Made by a program: the position numbers and the translations under genes. A DNA stretch of 64,000 nt from Actinopolymorpha alba DSM 45243 (GTDB lineage Bacteria > Actinomycetota > Actinomycetes > Propionibacteriales > Actinopolymorphaceae). Below the pieces are notes generated by a model. The model was not told the DNA's origin. It searched no databases and saw only the letters and a list, made by a program, of their open reading frames with translations. Position 1 is the stretch's first letter. Every line of letters starts with the position of its first letter. Shown one piece after another: positions 1-7,904 of this stretch. The DNA lies in assembly GCF_000373925.1 (NCBI RefSeq), contig NZ_KB892823.1, forward strand, positions 87,525 through 151,524, in the 5' to 3' direction.

Positions 1-135
1 GAGTCCTGGACCGGTGGTCGGCTCAGGATCCGGCGGCGCGACGGCGAACTGGTCGAGGTCGCCGAGCGGGACGTGGTCGCCGGCAAGCCGGTCCCGCCAC
101 CGCCTGAACGCCGGTATCGGCCGCCGCCTGACTGA
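1..135 (+). CDS. C-terminal end of an SH3-like domain protein (Rv0428c-type N-terminal module), cut by the window edge
   Basis: The first 44 codons are open in frame 1 and end at a TGA at 133-135. The peptide starts ESWTGGRLRIRRRDGELVEV and continues with VAGKPVPPPPERR. That pattern (a short beta-rich segment, a VAGK or VAAK turn, then a Pro/Arg tail) is what I recall at the N-terminus of Rv0428c-type GNAT acetyltransferases, where it precedes the catalytic domain in one chain. Here the chain stops and the catalytic domain opens again at 308 in another frame. It is therefore either a natural two-gene arrangement or a split gene. The start lies outside the window. The role is unknown; in the fused relatives it is thought to be an accessory domain. 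Confidence 0.55.
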   Translation, partial: ESWTGGRLRIRRRDGELVEVAERDVVAGKPVPPPPERRYRPPPD

Positions 136-307
136 GCTGGCTGGCCTGGGTTCGGTTGGGGCTGCGCTTGCTGGGGCTGCGTCTGCCTGAGCTGGGCTCG
201 GCCCGACTTGTCTGCTGGGGCTGGGCCCGGCCCGACTCCGCTCGCCCGATGCTGGCCTTCGCCGCCCAGCCCTCCTCGCGCCCCTCGCAGAGAAACGCAG
301 GTTCCCC
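136..307 (+). other. Low-complexity spacer between the SH3-like fragment and the GNAT gene
   Basis: No coding pattern is visible in these 172 bases. The stretch from about 150 to 240 is built from imperfect direct repeats of CTGGGGCTG and CGGCCCGACT. The repeats look like slippage or expansion products and separate two modules that are normally fused. Confidence 0.5.
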
Positions 308-1114
308 GTGTCTCGTACCGCTTCCGCGTCCGGCACCACCTCCTCCCCCGACGCCGGACAGCCGGCGACCGGCCTGGACCTCGCCCTGGTGGCGGCGCGT
401 GGTTGGCCGGCTCTGACGACGGAGCGGCTGGGTGGGTGGCTCCTGCAGGCCGCCGACGGTTTCACCAACCGCTGCAACTCGGTCGTCCCGGCGGGTGAGC
501 CGGGCGTCCCGCTCGACCAGGCGCTGGAGCTGGTCCGGGACTTCTATGCCGGGCACGGCCTGCCGGCGCTGATCCAGGTGGTCGGTGGTACGCCGTTGGA
601 GGCAGAACTACGGGCTCGCGGATGGTCGGTGCGCGGGAGCGGTAAGGACAACGCGACGGCGGCGAAGCTGCGGGTGGCGCCGCTAAGGGAGTTCCTCGCG
701 CGGGCGGGTACGCCGGCGGTGGACGTCGAGGTGACCAGTGAGCTGGACGCGGACTGGCTCGCGCTGTACGGCCGGACCACGACACCCGCGGCGGCCCGCC
801 ATGTCCTCGCCAGCCCCGAGCAGGTCGCCCTCGCCCGCATCGGCATGGAGGTGGGGTTGGGGCTGGCCGGCATCGGGCGCGGGGTGGTCACCGGCTCGTG
901 GCTCGGGATCGCAGCCATCGAGGTCGCGCCACCCCACCGTCGGCGCGGCTTCGCGCGGGCGGTCATGAGCGCCCTCGGCCAGTGGGGACGCGACCGCGGC
1001 GCCAGCTGGGCGTACCTCCAGGTCGGCTCCGGCAACACGGCCGCGCTGGCTCTCTACGACCGGCTCGGCTTCCGGACCGACCACGAGTACCGCTACTACA
1101 CCCCTCCGAGCTGA
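308..1114 (+). CDS. GNAT family N-acetyltransferase (Rv0428c-like)
   Basis: A 268-aa protein with a GTG start. The C-terminal third carries a typical acetyl-CoA binding segment, IEVAPPHRRRGFARAVM around residue 210, followed by YLQVGSGNTAALALYDRLGF, the usual GNAT beta-6/alpha-4 region. The N-terminal half (AARGWPALTTERLGGWLLQA, then a GFTNRCNS segment) matches the extra domain of the Rv0428c-type acetyltransferases. It should transfer an acetyl group from acetyl-CoA to an amine; the substrate is unknown. No good SD precedes the GTG, so the start is provisional. The upstream fragment ending at 135 looks like the missing SH3-like part of the same family. Confidence 0.8.
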   Translation: MSRTASASGTTSSPDAGQPATGLDLALVAARGWPALTTERLGGWLLQAADGFTNRCNSVVPAGEPGVPLDQALELVRDFYAGHGLPALIQVVGGTPLEAELRARGWSVRGSGKDNATAAKLRVAPLREFLARAGTPAVDVEVTSELDADWLALYGRTTTPAAARHVLASPEQVALARIGMEVGLGLAGIGRGVVTGSWLGIAAIEVAPPHRRRGFARAVMSALGQWGRDRGASWAYLQVGSGNTAALALYDRLGFRTDHEYRYYTPPS

Positions 1115-1271
1115 CCCCGCCTACATGCCTCGCCTACATGCCTCGCCTGGGTGGCCATGCCTGCGTGCCCCGCCTACGCGGCCATGCCTACCTGACCTCG
1201 CCCCTCCTCGACGGGCACCATGATCAACCAGGCCGTCAGTGGTCCCGGCCCGTGTGACAACCCGCGGCGCT

Positions 1272-1339
1272 CAAGATCATTTCGGAGAAGTGGCCCACGT
1301 TCCGCGCGGAACGTGGGCCACTTCCCCGAAATGATCTTG
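1272..1339. terminator. 68-bp almost perfect palindrome between convergent genes
   Basis: Arms of 34 bases meet with no loop; only one position is mismatched (A at 1286). The outer part reads CAAGATCATTTCGG and the centre TCCGCGCGGA. It lies between the GNAT gene (+) and the VanW gene (-), both reading toward it, so a bidirectional terminator is the simplest role. There is no U-tract. Confidence 0.7.
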
Positions 1340-1392
1340 GTCTGGGCCAAGAGTTGCTCACGATGCGAGACCGCCCACCGAGGTTGCGATGA

Positions 1393-1438
1393 CTTGGCGG
1401 AGGAGTTTCGGCATAGAAGCCGAGCCACCTCCACCAAG
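1393..1438. repeat. Palindromic repeat family F1, copy 1 (20-6-20)
   Basis: Left arm CTTGGCGGAGGAGTTTCGGC (1393-1412), a 6-base loop, and an imperfect right arm at 1419-1438. The same 46-bp architecture and consensus recur at 11919-11964 and 30165-30210. It lies in the 462-bp gap 1115-1576, which otherwise holds CCTACATGCCTCG direct repeats near 1120 and no gene. Confidence 0.65.
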
Positions 1439-1531
1439 TCGCCCCCGCGCCGCTCGGGACACGGCCAATCCTGGTGGCCGCCGGGTCGGCGAAGTGCCGG
1501 AGGTTGGGCACACTCAGGCGCGACACCCAGT

Positions 1532-1583
1532 CCCGCGTCAGTCCCCCGCGTCAGTCCCCCGCGTCAGTCCCCCGCGTCAGTCC
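1532..1583. repeat. Four tandem 13-bp repeats at the 3' end of the VanW gene
   Basis: The unit CCCGCGTCAGTCC occurs four times in a row without a change. The stop codon of the VanW gene (TCA on this strand, 1577-1579) lies in the last unit, so copy number changes here would sit just behind the gene and leave its product untouched. Confidence 0.85.
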
Positions 1584-3391
1584 TGCGCCACGGGGTGGGG
1601 AGTCAGGCCGCGGTTTTGTTGTTTGTCCGGCGGCTTGTTGTCCGGCGCCGGACCGCAGACGATCTTGTCCTCGGGGTTGTACTTCACGTGGTCCGTCTCG
1701 GACTTCGCGAGCTTGCCGTCGAGGTAGATCCACCGGTGGACGTCGACATCGAAGCCGGCGGCACCATCGGGCTGGTCGACACAGCCGGGCTTCTCGTCGT
1801 AGAGCGTCTTGGGCGGCCGGATGTTGTACCTGTCGGTGGTCTTCGTCTTCACTTCCCAGTACTTCGTGCTCCACAACCGCACCCTGATCCGGCCCTGGCT
1901 GCCGGGGGTGCTGAGGGTGCGCTTGGCCTCGATGTAGACGCCGTACGGCGTGTTGTTGCGCCACCTCAGGTCGAGCGAGCCCCAGTAGACCGTGGCTTCG
2001 CGACCAACCGGGTAGCGGGGAATGTAGAAGCCGTGCGGGCGGTGCTCGACGTCCTCCATCCCGGCGAAGAAGCCCGCGTTGTAGGTCGTGGTCGCCACCT
2101 GCGACACGCCGCCGCCGAGTTCTTCGCGCAACCGGCCACCCTTGATCACGAAGCCCTCGGTGAAGCCGTTCTCGGCGGTCCGCTCACCCACGAGTCCGTT
2201 GAGGCTGAACGTCTCGCCCGGCTTGATGAGCGCGCCGTTGATCAGCTCGGCGGCCCGGCCGATGTTGGTGTTGCGGTAGGAGGCGTGCGGGTAGTAGGTC
2301 GTGAACTCCCCGACAACTTCCTTGATGCCAAAGCCCTGCAGCAGCTTGGTGGTGACCTTGGGGTCCGTGGTCACGGTCTGCACCTGTGCGACGCGCTCGC
2401 CCCCGGACTTCGGCAGCGCCGCCAGCACGGCCGAGGCGAGCCGGTCGGGGGGCACGGTGTGGCCCTGCTTGCTGGGCACGATGGTGGGCTTGCCACCGGA
2501 GATCTTCACCGTGGCGTCCACCGGCTCGGTCTGCACGTCTTTCAGCTTCTTGGCGACGTTCTTCTCCAGCGCCTTACCGTCCAGCTTGGGTGCGAGCGCG
2601 CCGCCCTTGCCGACCATCTTCAGGGCCGAGCCGATCTCCTCTGGGGTGGCATCGAACGACTTGTCGCCGACCCGCACGGTCACCGGGCCCGACATGGCCG
2701 GCGTCGCGAAGTCCTGCAGCGCCTTCTGGACCTCCGCCGCACTCACCGAGGGTTTGCGCTCGGCGGCGGGAAGCGCGATCGGGCCGCGGGTGACCAGGAA
2801 CTCCTGCTGGAGCCGCAGGCCCGCGGCCTTCTGGTCGAGCTGCTGCCCGGCCTTGGGCGTGGTGGCCTTGGGCGTGCCTCCGGCGAAGGTGATGCCACCC
2901 TCGCTGGCCGGCTTGTCGACCTTGGCGGCCAGCGACTTCATCGCCTTGCCCAGCTGCGACTGGTCGACCGTGAGGACGGGGGGCGTCTCGTCGCCACCAC
3001 CGAGCGCACGTGCCAGGCGTACCGGATTGAACGTACGCGGAACGTAGGCAGCGTCCGTGGTCGCCTGGAGGTCGAGCGCGAGGCCCACGTCGGCGGGGTC
3101 GAGCGTGTAGGTCTGGCCACCCGCCGTGACCTTCAGCGGCTTGTCCGCTTCGGGAAGGAGTTGGTCACGCAGGCGTGCTTCGGCCGCCGAGCGGGACAGC
3201 CCGCCGAGAGGCACGCCGGCCACGGTGGTGCCGCGTGGGACCCGGTCGCCGAAGGCGAAGACGAGAATGGAGTAGACGCCGAACAACGCGACTACCACTC
3301 CGGCGGCGGCGAGCGCGATGATGCGGCCGCGCCGCTCGGGCGGAGGCGGTGGCAAAGTGATCAACTGGCTTGGGCCACCCGGCTCGAACAC
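1577..3391 (-). CDS. VanW family protein with YoaR-like peptidoglycan-binding domains
   Basis: A 604-aa protein. After about 22 cytoplasmic residues comes one membrane segment (IIALAAAGVVVALFGVYSIL), so it is anchored with a large outer part. Residues about 60-330 hold two repeated YoaR-like (PG-binding-4 type) domains with VPRGTTVAGVPLGGLS. The VanW domain follows at about 370-500 with GETFSLNGLVGERTAENGF and LGGGVSQVATTTYNAGF. The GTG start is preceded by GGAGG at a good distance. VanW proteins are linked to the cell wall and to glycopeptide resistance clusters, but their biochemical role is not settled. No van genes are nearby, so a housekeeping envelope role is more likely than resistance. 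Confidence 0.9.
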   Translation of the reverse strand: MFEPGGPSQLITLPPPPPERRGRIIALAAAGVVVALFGVYSILVFAFGDRVPRGTTVAGVPLGGLSRSAAEARLRDQLLPEADKPLKVTAGGQTYTLDPADVGLALDLQATTDAAYVPRTFNPVRLARALGGGDETPPVLTVDQSQLGKAMKSLAAKVDKPASEGGITFAGGTPKATTPKAGQQLDQKAAGLRLQQEFLVTRGPIALPAAERKPSVSAAEVQKALQDFATPAMSGPVTVRVGDKSFDATPEEIGSALKMVGKGGALAPKLDGKALEKNVAKKLKDVQTEPVDATVKISGGKPTIVPSKQGHTVPPDRLASAVLAALPKSGGERVAQVQTVTTDPKVTTKLLQGFGIKEVVGEFTTYYPHASYRNTNIGRAAELINGALIKPGETFSLNGLVGERTAENGFTEGFVIKGGRLREELGGGVSQVATTTYNAGFFAGMEDVEHRPHGFYIPRYPVGREATVYWGSLDLRWRNNTPYGVYIEAKRTLSTPGSQGRIRVRLWSTKYWEVKTKTTDRYNIRPPKTLYDEKPGCVDQPDGAAGFDVDVHRWIYLDGKLAKSETDHVKYNPEDKIVCGPAPDNKPPDKQQNRGLTPHPVAQD

Positions 3392-3590
3392 AACCCCTCC
3401 GAATGCTTTGCTGTGGTTCGGCGGCCAAATCTAGGCTGCGATGCCGACAATCTCGCCAAGACTAAGGGTTACGCGGGTCGTTCTGTCGTACCGGCGCCTA
3501 CCCGTGAGACGCGATTTGAGTACGCGGGTCGCCGAATTAATGAGATAAGTCCGACACATCACCCATAGCGGCACGTGCCTCCGACAGCCC

Positions 3591-4226
3591 TCAGACGCCG
3601 GAGTCCGGCGGGTTTCCGTCTTCGGCCTGGCCGGCGATCCTGGGCACCGGGTGGTAGCCGCCCGAGTAATAGACGAGCGCCGCCGGATTGTCGGGACCGT
3701 CTCCCGGCGTACCCGCCTCCGTGCTCACCACCAGGCCGACCAGGATCGAGTGGTCACCGCCGTCGTAGACCGCCCACGTACGACACTCCAGCCGCGCGAT
3801 CGCGTCTGTCAGGAGTGGGGCACCAGTGAGCGACCGGTGAGTGGCGATGCCGCCGAACTGACCAGAAAGCGGGCGCCCCCGGGTCGCCAGCCGGCTCGCG
3901 ACCTGCTCGCTCTCAGCGCCAGCGGCGAGGACCGACACCGCCCAGATACCACTGGCGAGTACGGCGTCGTGGAATCTCGCGGCCTTCTCGACGCACACAA
4001 GCACCAGCGGCGGCGCCAGCGACACCGATGTGAAGGCGGTCGCGGTCATCGCACGGTCGTCCCCGTCAAGCCGGGTGGTGACGATCGTCACGCCACTGGC
4101 GTACCGCGCCAGCGCCGCGCGGTATGCGGCCGCGTCGACCGGTGACCAGGCCGCGGCCTCGGGCCGCGCGGTTGCTGGCGAAATGGGCGCTGTCGTCTGA
4201 TCATCTAGCTCTTCGAGCACGTCCAC
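3591..4226 (-). CDS. Flavin reductase family protein (FMN-binding split barrel)
   Basis: A 211-aa protein with a GTG start. Residues about 30-190 form the flavin reductase fold: YRAALARYASGVTIVTT, then MTATAFTSVSLAPPLVLVCV, the segment that binds flavin in HpaC-like enzymes, and LECRTWAVYDGGDHSILVGLV near the end. Relatives reduce FMN or FAD with NAD(P)H and hand it to a monooxygenase, or bind flavin as electron carriers. No monooxygenase partner is next to it. The N-terminal 25 residues and the C-terminal tail are disordered-looking. It reads away from the VanW gene across a 199-bp gap that contains no gene. Confidence 0.87.
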   Translation of the reverse strand: MDVLEELDDQTTAPISPATARPEAAAWSPVDAAAYRAALARYASGVTIVTTRLDGDDRAMTATAFTSVSLAPPLVLVCVEKAARFHDAVLASGIWAVSVLAAGAESEQVASRLATRGRPLSGQFGGIATHRSLTGAPLLTDAIARLECRTWAVYDGGDHSILVGLVVSTEAGTPGDGPDNPAALVYYSGGYHPVPRIAGQAEDGNPPDSGV

Positions 4227-4317
4227 GGACCATACCTTCGTGAGGTATCGGTGCCATTACGCAGCGGCCGGGATTGGACCAGCCCGGCCACCTGAACCCT
4301 GCGGGCCCGGTCGCACC

Positions 4318-4683
4318 TCAGTCCGGACTGCTGGCCATCGCGCGGATGAGCTGCCAGGCCGCCACGATCACGCCGAACAGGACGAATCCCAGGCCGTACC
4401 AGTCGCCGGCGAGCACGATGTCGCCCTCCGGCCGGGGCCACAGCGCCGCGACCACGGGAATCGCCCACCCCACCGACGCGGCCAAGACGCCCGGGACGCC
4501 GAGAAGCCGGCGCCCCTGCCCTAACAGCATCCCCGCCGCGGCGATCCCGAGGACCAGCCCGAACGGCAGGCCAGCCCCCAACACGTCGGCGTTCATCCGC
4601 GAGACGAACAGCCCGGCGAGACCCGTCAGGATGCCGAGGAGGGCGAGCAGGAGGAGTCCGACCCCCCGTAGGAATGCCGACAC
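4318..4683 (-). CDS. DUF6113 family membrane protein
   Basis: A 121-aa protein with four predicted membrane segments (LLLLALLGILTGLAGLFV; LPFGLVLGIAAAGMLLG; VLAASVGWAIPVVAALW; WYGLGFVLFGVIVAAWQLI). I recall small membrane proteins of this type (DUF6113) next to mshB in actinobacteria, as here. The function is unknown. GTG start. A TAGGCT -10 box lies 7 bases before the start, so it may be translated from a leaderless mRNA. It follows mshB on the same strand after 91 bp. Confidence 0.8.
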   Translation of the reverse strand: MSAFLRGVGLLLLALLGILTGLAGLFVSRMNADVLGAGLPFGLVLGIAAAGMLLGQGRRLLGVPGVLAASVGWAIPVVAALWPRPEGDIVLAGDWYGLGFVLFGVIVAAWQLIRAMASSPD

Positions 4684-4690
4684 GAGTCGG

Positions 4691-4696
4691 AGCCTA
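4691..4696 (-). promoter_or_regulatory. -10 box for a leaderless DUF6113 transcript
   Basis: TAGGCT on the minus strand, 7 bases before the GTG at 4683. Transcription would begin at or next to the start codon. Confidence 0.5.
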
Positions 4697-4774
4697 CGCG
4701 GGCCCGCCCCGGGTCCCGCTCGCCAGCCGTGCCCCCGGCCGATCGATGCCGGGGGCAGTTTCGATCAGTTCCGA

Positions 4775-5662
4775 TCAGGCCACGCCGGAGAACAGATCGG
4801 TTTCCACCCCGGTCTGCGGGTCCCGCTCGCCCGGCGTCCCCCGGATCAGCCGGTAGCACTCCTCCGCCCAGACCTGGTTGCCCAGATTGTTGGAGAGCGC
4901 GAAGAATGGCCCGTCCACGCTGATCTGCGTCGCGTGCGCCCGCATCGCCGCCATCTTCTGCTCGACGTGGACGCCACCGTCGATCCGCGCGTCGATGAGT
5001 TCGTCGGGCACGAAGCTCGGCGGCAGCTCGCCGTCGGGGTCGAGGCCCTCGAAGGTCGTGTCGCCCGCGTCGCGCAGCCTGCGGAGCCCTTCCCGGAAGT
5101 TGGTCTCGGGCATGGCCGTCCAGTAGACCTTCGGGATGTCCCAGGCGTCGCCGAGGTCGCGGCGGTACGACGGCACGCCCGCCAGCGCATGGGCGTACGT
5201 CGCAACCCGGTGCGCCTGGATGTGGTCGGGGTGGCCGTACCCTCCGAAGTCGTCGTACGTCACGAGCACCTGGGGCCGTTGCTCACGGATCACCGCGACC
5301 AGGTGGTCGGCGGCCTCCTTCAGGTCGGCCCGCCAGAAGCAGTTCGGCCGGTCGTTGGCGGGAGTGCCGATCATGCCCGAGTCGCGGTAGCGCCCGGCAC
5401 CGCCGAGCCAACGCTGGTCGCTGACGCCGAGCGCGGCCATCGCGTCGGCCATTTCCTTCTCGCGGTGCTCGCCGAGTCCGTCCTCCTGATCGGCGGCGAG
5501 GTGCACGAGATCGGGGACGAGGACCTCGCCTTCCTCGCCTCTCGTGCAGGTGACCAAGGTGACCTGCGCACCTTCGGCGACGTATTTCGCCATCGTCGTG
5601 CCGTTCCCGATGGTCTCGTCGTCGGGGTGGGCATGCACAAGCAGAATTCTTCGATCGGCCAT
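4775..5662 (-). CDS. mshB: N-acetyl-1-D-myo-inositol-2-amino-2-deoxy-alpha-D-glucopyranoside deacetylase MshB
   Basis: A 295-aa zinc deacetylase of mycothiol biosynthesis. It removes the acetyl group from GlcNAc-Ins to give GlcN-Ins in the cytoplasm. The LmbE-type metal motif AHPDDE is at residues 11-16 (His12 and Asp15 as ligands) and the third ligand is in [12 protein letters not shown]. The [18 protein letters not shown] segment (here [14 protein letters not shown]) and the length match MshB rather than the related mycothiol conjugate amidase. It starts with ATG; a TAGGGT box 6 bases upstream suggests a leaderless mRNA. The divergent peptidase gene starts about 80 bp away, so the two promoters are back to back. 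Mycothiol synthesis supports an actinobacterial origin. Confidence 0.93.
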   Translation of the reverse strand: MADRRILLVHAHPDDETIGNGTTMAKYVAEGAQVTLVTCTRGEEGEVLVPDLVHLAADQEDGLGEHREKEMADAMAALGVSDQRWLGGAGRYRDSGMIGTPANDRPNCFWRADLKEAADHLVAVIREQRPQVLVTYDDFGGYGHPDHIQAHRVATYAHALAGVPSYRRDLGDAWDIPKVYWTAMPETNFREGLRRLRDAGDTTFEGLDPDGELPPSFVPDELIDARIDGGVHVEQKMAAMRAHATQISVDGPFFALSNNLGNQVWAEECYRLIRGTPGERDPQTGVETDLFSGVA

Positions 5663-5668
5663 GCGCCC

Positions 5669-5674
5669 ACCCTA
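5669..5674 (-). promoter_or_regulatory. -10 box for a leaderless mshB transcript
   Basis: TAGGGT on the minus strand with a 6-base gap to the ATG at 5662; no SD is visible. Confidence 0.55.
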
Positions 5675-5742
5675 CGGACTGCCGCCACCAAGGGCCCGGC
5701 AACGATGACGGCGGTGACCACGGCGTGCCAGGATCGACGACC

Positions 5743-7875
5743 GTGACCACATCCCACCCGAACGCCGACCAGGGCGCCGCCGAGCGCCCGGCCGTGTCGT
5801 ACCCCCGGCTGGCCGCCCGCACGCTGCGCTTCACGCTGGGCGCGCCGCGCACGTTCACGCTCGCGCCCGACGGCAGCCGGATCGTGTTCCTCCGCGCGCC
5901 GTCCGGGACCGACCGGGCGATCGAGCTGTGGAGCTACGACGTCGCCGAAGGGACCGAACGCCGGATCGCCGACCCGTCCGCGCTGCTCACCGACGCAGCT
6001 GAGGACCTCTCCCCCGAGGAACGCGCGCGCCGGGAGCGTTCCCGCGAGGGCGCGGCCGGCATCGTGGGGTACGCCTGCGACTCCGAGGTCCGGCTCGCGG
6101 CGTTCGCGCTGTCGTCGCGGCTGTGGCTGGCCGATCTCGGCACCAGCGAGGTACGCGAGCTACCGTCGGTCGCGCCGGTGGTCGACCCGAGACCCGACCC
6201 GTCGGGGCGGTTCGTGGCGTACGCGTCGAACGGCGCCCTCCGGCTGGTCGACCTCCAGGCCGACAAGGACGTCGCGCTCGTGGAGCCTGACGGCGACACC
6301 GTGGCGTGGGGTGTCGCGGAGTTCATCGCGGCCGAGGAGATGGGGCGTACGCGGGGATTCTGGTGGGCACCTGACGGGTCCGCCCTGCTGGTCGAGAGGT
6401 ACGACGAGGCGCCGGTCCCGGTCTGGCACATCGCCAACCCCGCGCATCCCGACCAGGCACCGCAGCCGGTCCGCTACCCGGCGGCCGGCACCGCGAACTC
6501 CGAGGTCGGCCTGTGGCTGGTGGACCTGGAGGGGACCCGGCGGGAGGTCCGGTGGGACCACGCGCGGTTCCCGTACCTCGCGGACGTCAGCTGGTCGTCG
6601 TCCGGCCCGCCGCTGCTCTACGTCCTGACCCGGGACCAGAGGACCGCCCAGGTGCTCGCGGTCGACCTGGCCGAGGGGACCACCTCGCTGGTCCACGAGG
6701 TGACTGACCAGGCCTGGATCGACCTGATCCCTGGCACTCCCGCGTGGTTGCCGGACGGCCGGCTGCTCACGACGGTCGACGAGGGCGACACCCGGCGGCT
6801 CGCGTTCGACGGGACGCCCGTGACCCCGCCGGGGCTCCAGGTGGGCGCGGTCTTCGACGTCGACGACAGTGGCGTGCTCGTGTCCGCGACCACCGAGCCG
6901 GTCGAGCAGCACGTCGTCAGGGTTGGGCTCGACGGGACGGTGACCGAGGTGACCCGCGAGCCCGGCCTGCATGCTGGGCGCGCGGCCGGTGACCTGGCGG
7001 TTCTGGTGTCCCAGACGCTCACGCACGACGGGGTTCGGGTCCGAGTCCTCCGGGACGGCTCTGAAGTCGGGCAGATCGAGTCGCGCCAGGAGCGGCCGCC
7101 GTTCATGCCGACCGTCACGCTGCTGCGGCTCGGCGCGCGCGAGCTCCGGGCCGCGGTGCTGTTCCCGCGCGACCACATCCCGGGTTCGGCCCGGCTGCCG
7201 CTGCTTCTTGACCCGTACGGCGGGCCGCACGCGCTGCGCGTCCGGTCGGCGCGGGCCAGCTACCTCGCCAGCCAGTGGCTCGCCGACCAGGGTTTCTGCG
7301 TCGTCGTCGCGGACGGCCGGGGCACCCCCAACCGCGGACCAGCCTGGGAACGCCAGGTCCTGAACGACTTCGTGAGCACCCTCGACGACCAGGTGGAGGT
7401 CGTCGCCGAAGTCGCGAAGCGCTACCCGGAGGACGTCGACACCGGGCGGGTCGCGATCCGGGGATGGTCGTACGGCGGGTACCTGTCAGCGCTCGCGGTG
7501 ATCCAGCGGCCCGACGTCTTCCACGCGGGCGTCGCCGGCGCGCCCGTCACCGACTGGCGGCTCTACGACACCTGCTACACCGAGCGCTACCTCGGCCATC
7601 CCGAGGAGCGGCCGGAGGTCTACGAGCGGAACAGCCTGCTGGCCTCGGCGGGCAAGCTCGAGCGACCGCTGCTGCTGATCCATGGTCTCGCCGACGACAA
7701 CGTCGTCGCGGCCCACACGCTGAGGTTGTCCTCGGCGTTGCTGGCGGCCGGCCGCCCGCACATCGTCCTGCCGCTGACCGGCGTCACGCACATGACGCCG
7801 CAGGAGGTCGTCGCGGAGAACCTCCTGCTGCTGGAGCTGGAGTTCCTCCGCGACGCCCTGTCCTCACCTCAATGA
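5743..7875 (+). CDS. S9 family prolyl oligopeptidase / DPP-IV-like serine peptidase
   Basis: About 710 aa from the GTG at 5743, which has AGGA 9 bases upstream; a GTG at 5725 would add six residues. Residues about 25-440 form the DPP-IV N-terminal beta-propeller, including the EFIAAEEMGRTRGFWWAPDG region with the Glu pair that binds the substrate N-terminus in DPP-IV. The C-terminal alpha/beta hydrolase domain has the triad Ser576 (GWSYGGY), Asp652 (HGLADDNV) and His683 (GVTHMT), counted from 5743. No signal peptide is seen, so it is likely cytoplasmic and releases X-Pro dipeptides or trims oligopeptides. It stands alone and diverges from mshB. Confidence 0.93.
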   Translation: MTTSHPNADQGAAERPAVSYPRLAARTLRFTLGAPRTFTLAPDGSRIVFLRAPSGTDRAIELWSYDVAEGTERRIADPSALLTDAAEDLSPEERARRERSREGAAGIVGYACDSEVRLAAFALSSRLWLADLGTSEVRELPSVAPVVDPRPDPSGRFVAYASNGALRLVDLQADKDVALVEPDGDTVAWGVAEFIAAEEMGRTRGFWWAPDGSALLVERYDEAPVPVWHIANPAHPDQAPQPVRYPAAGTANSEVGLWLVDLEGTRREVRWDHARFPYLADVSWSSSGPPLLYVLTRDQRTAQVLAVDLAEGTTSLVHEVTDQAWIDLIPGTPAWLPDGRLLTTVDEGDTRRLAFDGTPVTPPGLQVGAVFDVDDSGVLVSATTEPVEQHVVRVGLDGTVTEVTREPGLHAGRAAGDLAVLVSQTLTHDGVRVRVLRDGSEVGQIESRQERPPFMPTVTLLRLGARELRAAVLFPRDHIPGSARLPLLLDPYGGPHALRVRSARASYLASQWLADQGFCVVVADGRGTPNRGPAWERQVLNDFVSTLDDQVEVVAEVAKRYPEDVDTGRVAIRGWSYGGYLSALAVIQRPDVFHAGVAGAPVTDWRLYDTCYTERYLGHPEERPEVYERNSLLASAGKLERPLLLIHGLADDNVVAAHTLRLSSALLAAGRPHIVLPLTGVTHMTPQEVVAENLLLLELEFLRDALSSPQ

Positions 7876-7904
7876 ATGTCATGAAGCCGGGGTGTAGATG
7901 CGGT

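Noticed and set aside
1532..1583. CRISPR array
   Set aside because: The 13-bp units adjoin directly with no spacers and no cas genes are present. The same holds for 25251-25318 and 29028-29066.
1577..3391. Glycopeptide resistance cluster
   Set aside because: Only a VanW domain is present; no vanH, vanA, vanX or two-component genes are near.
1220..3568. Long plus-strand open frame (782 codons) opposite the VanW gene
   Set aside because: It is the complement of a well-supported VanW gene; its composition is Arg/Val/Gly-rich without any family pattern.
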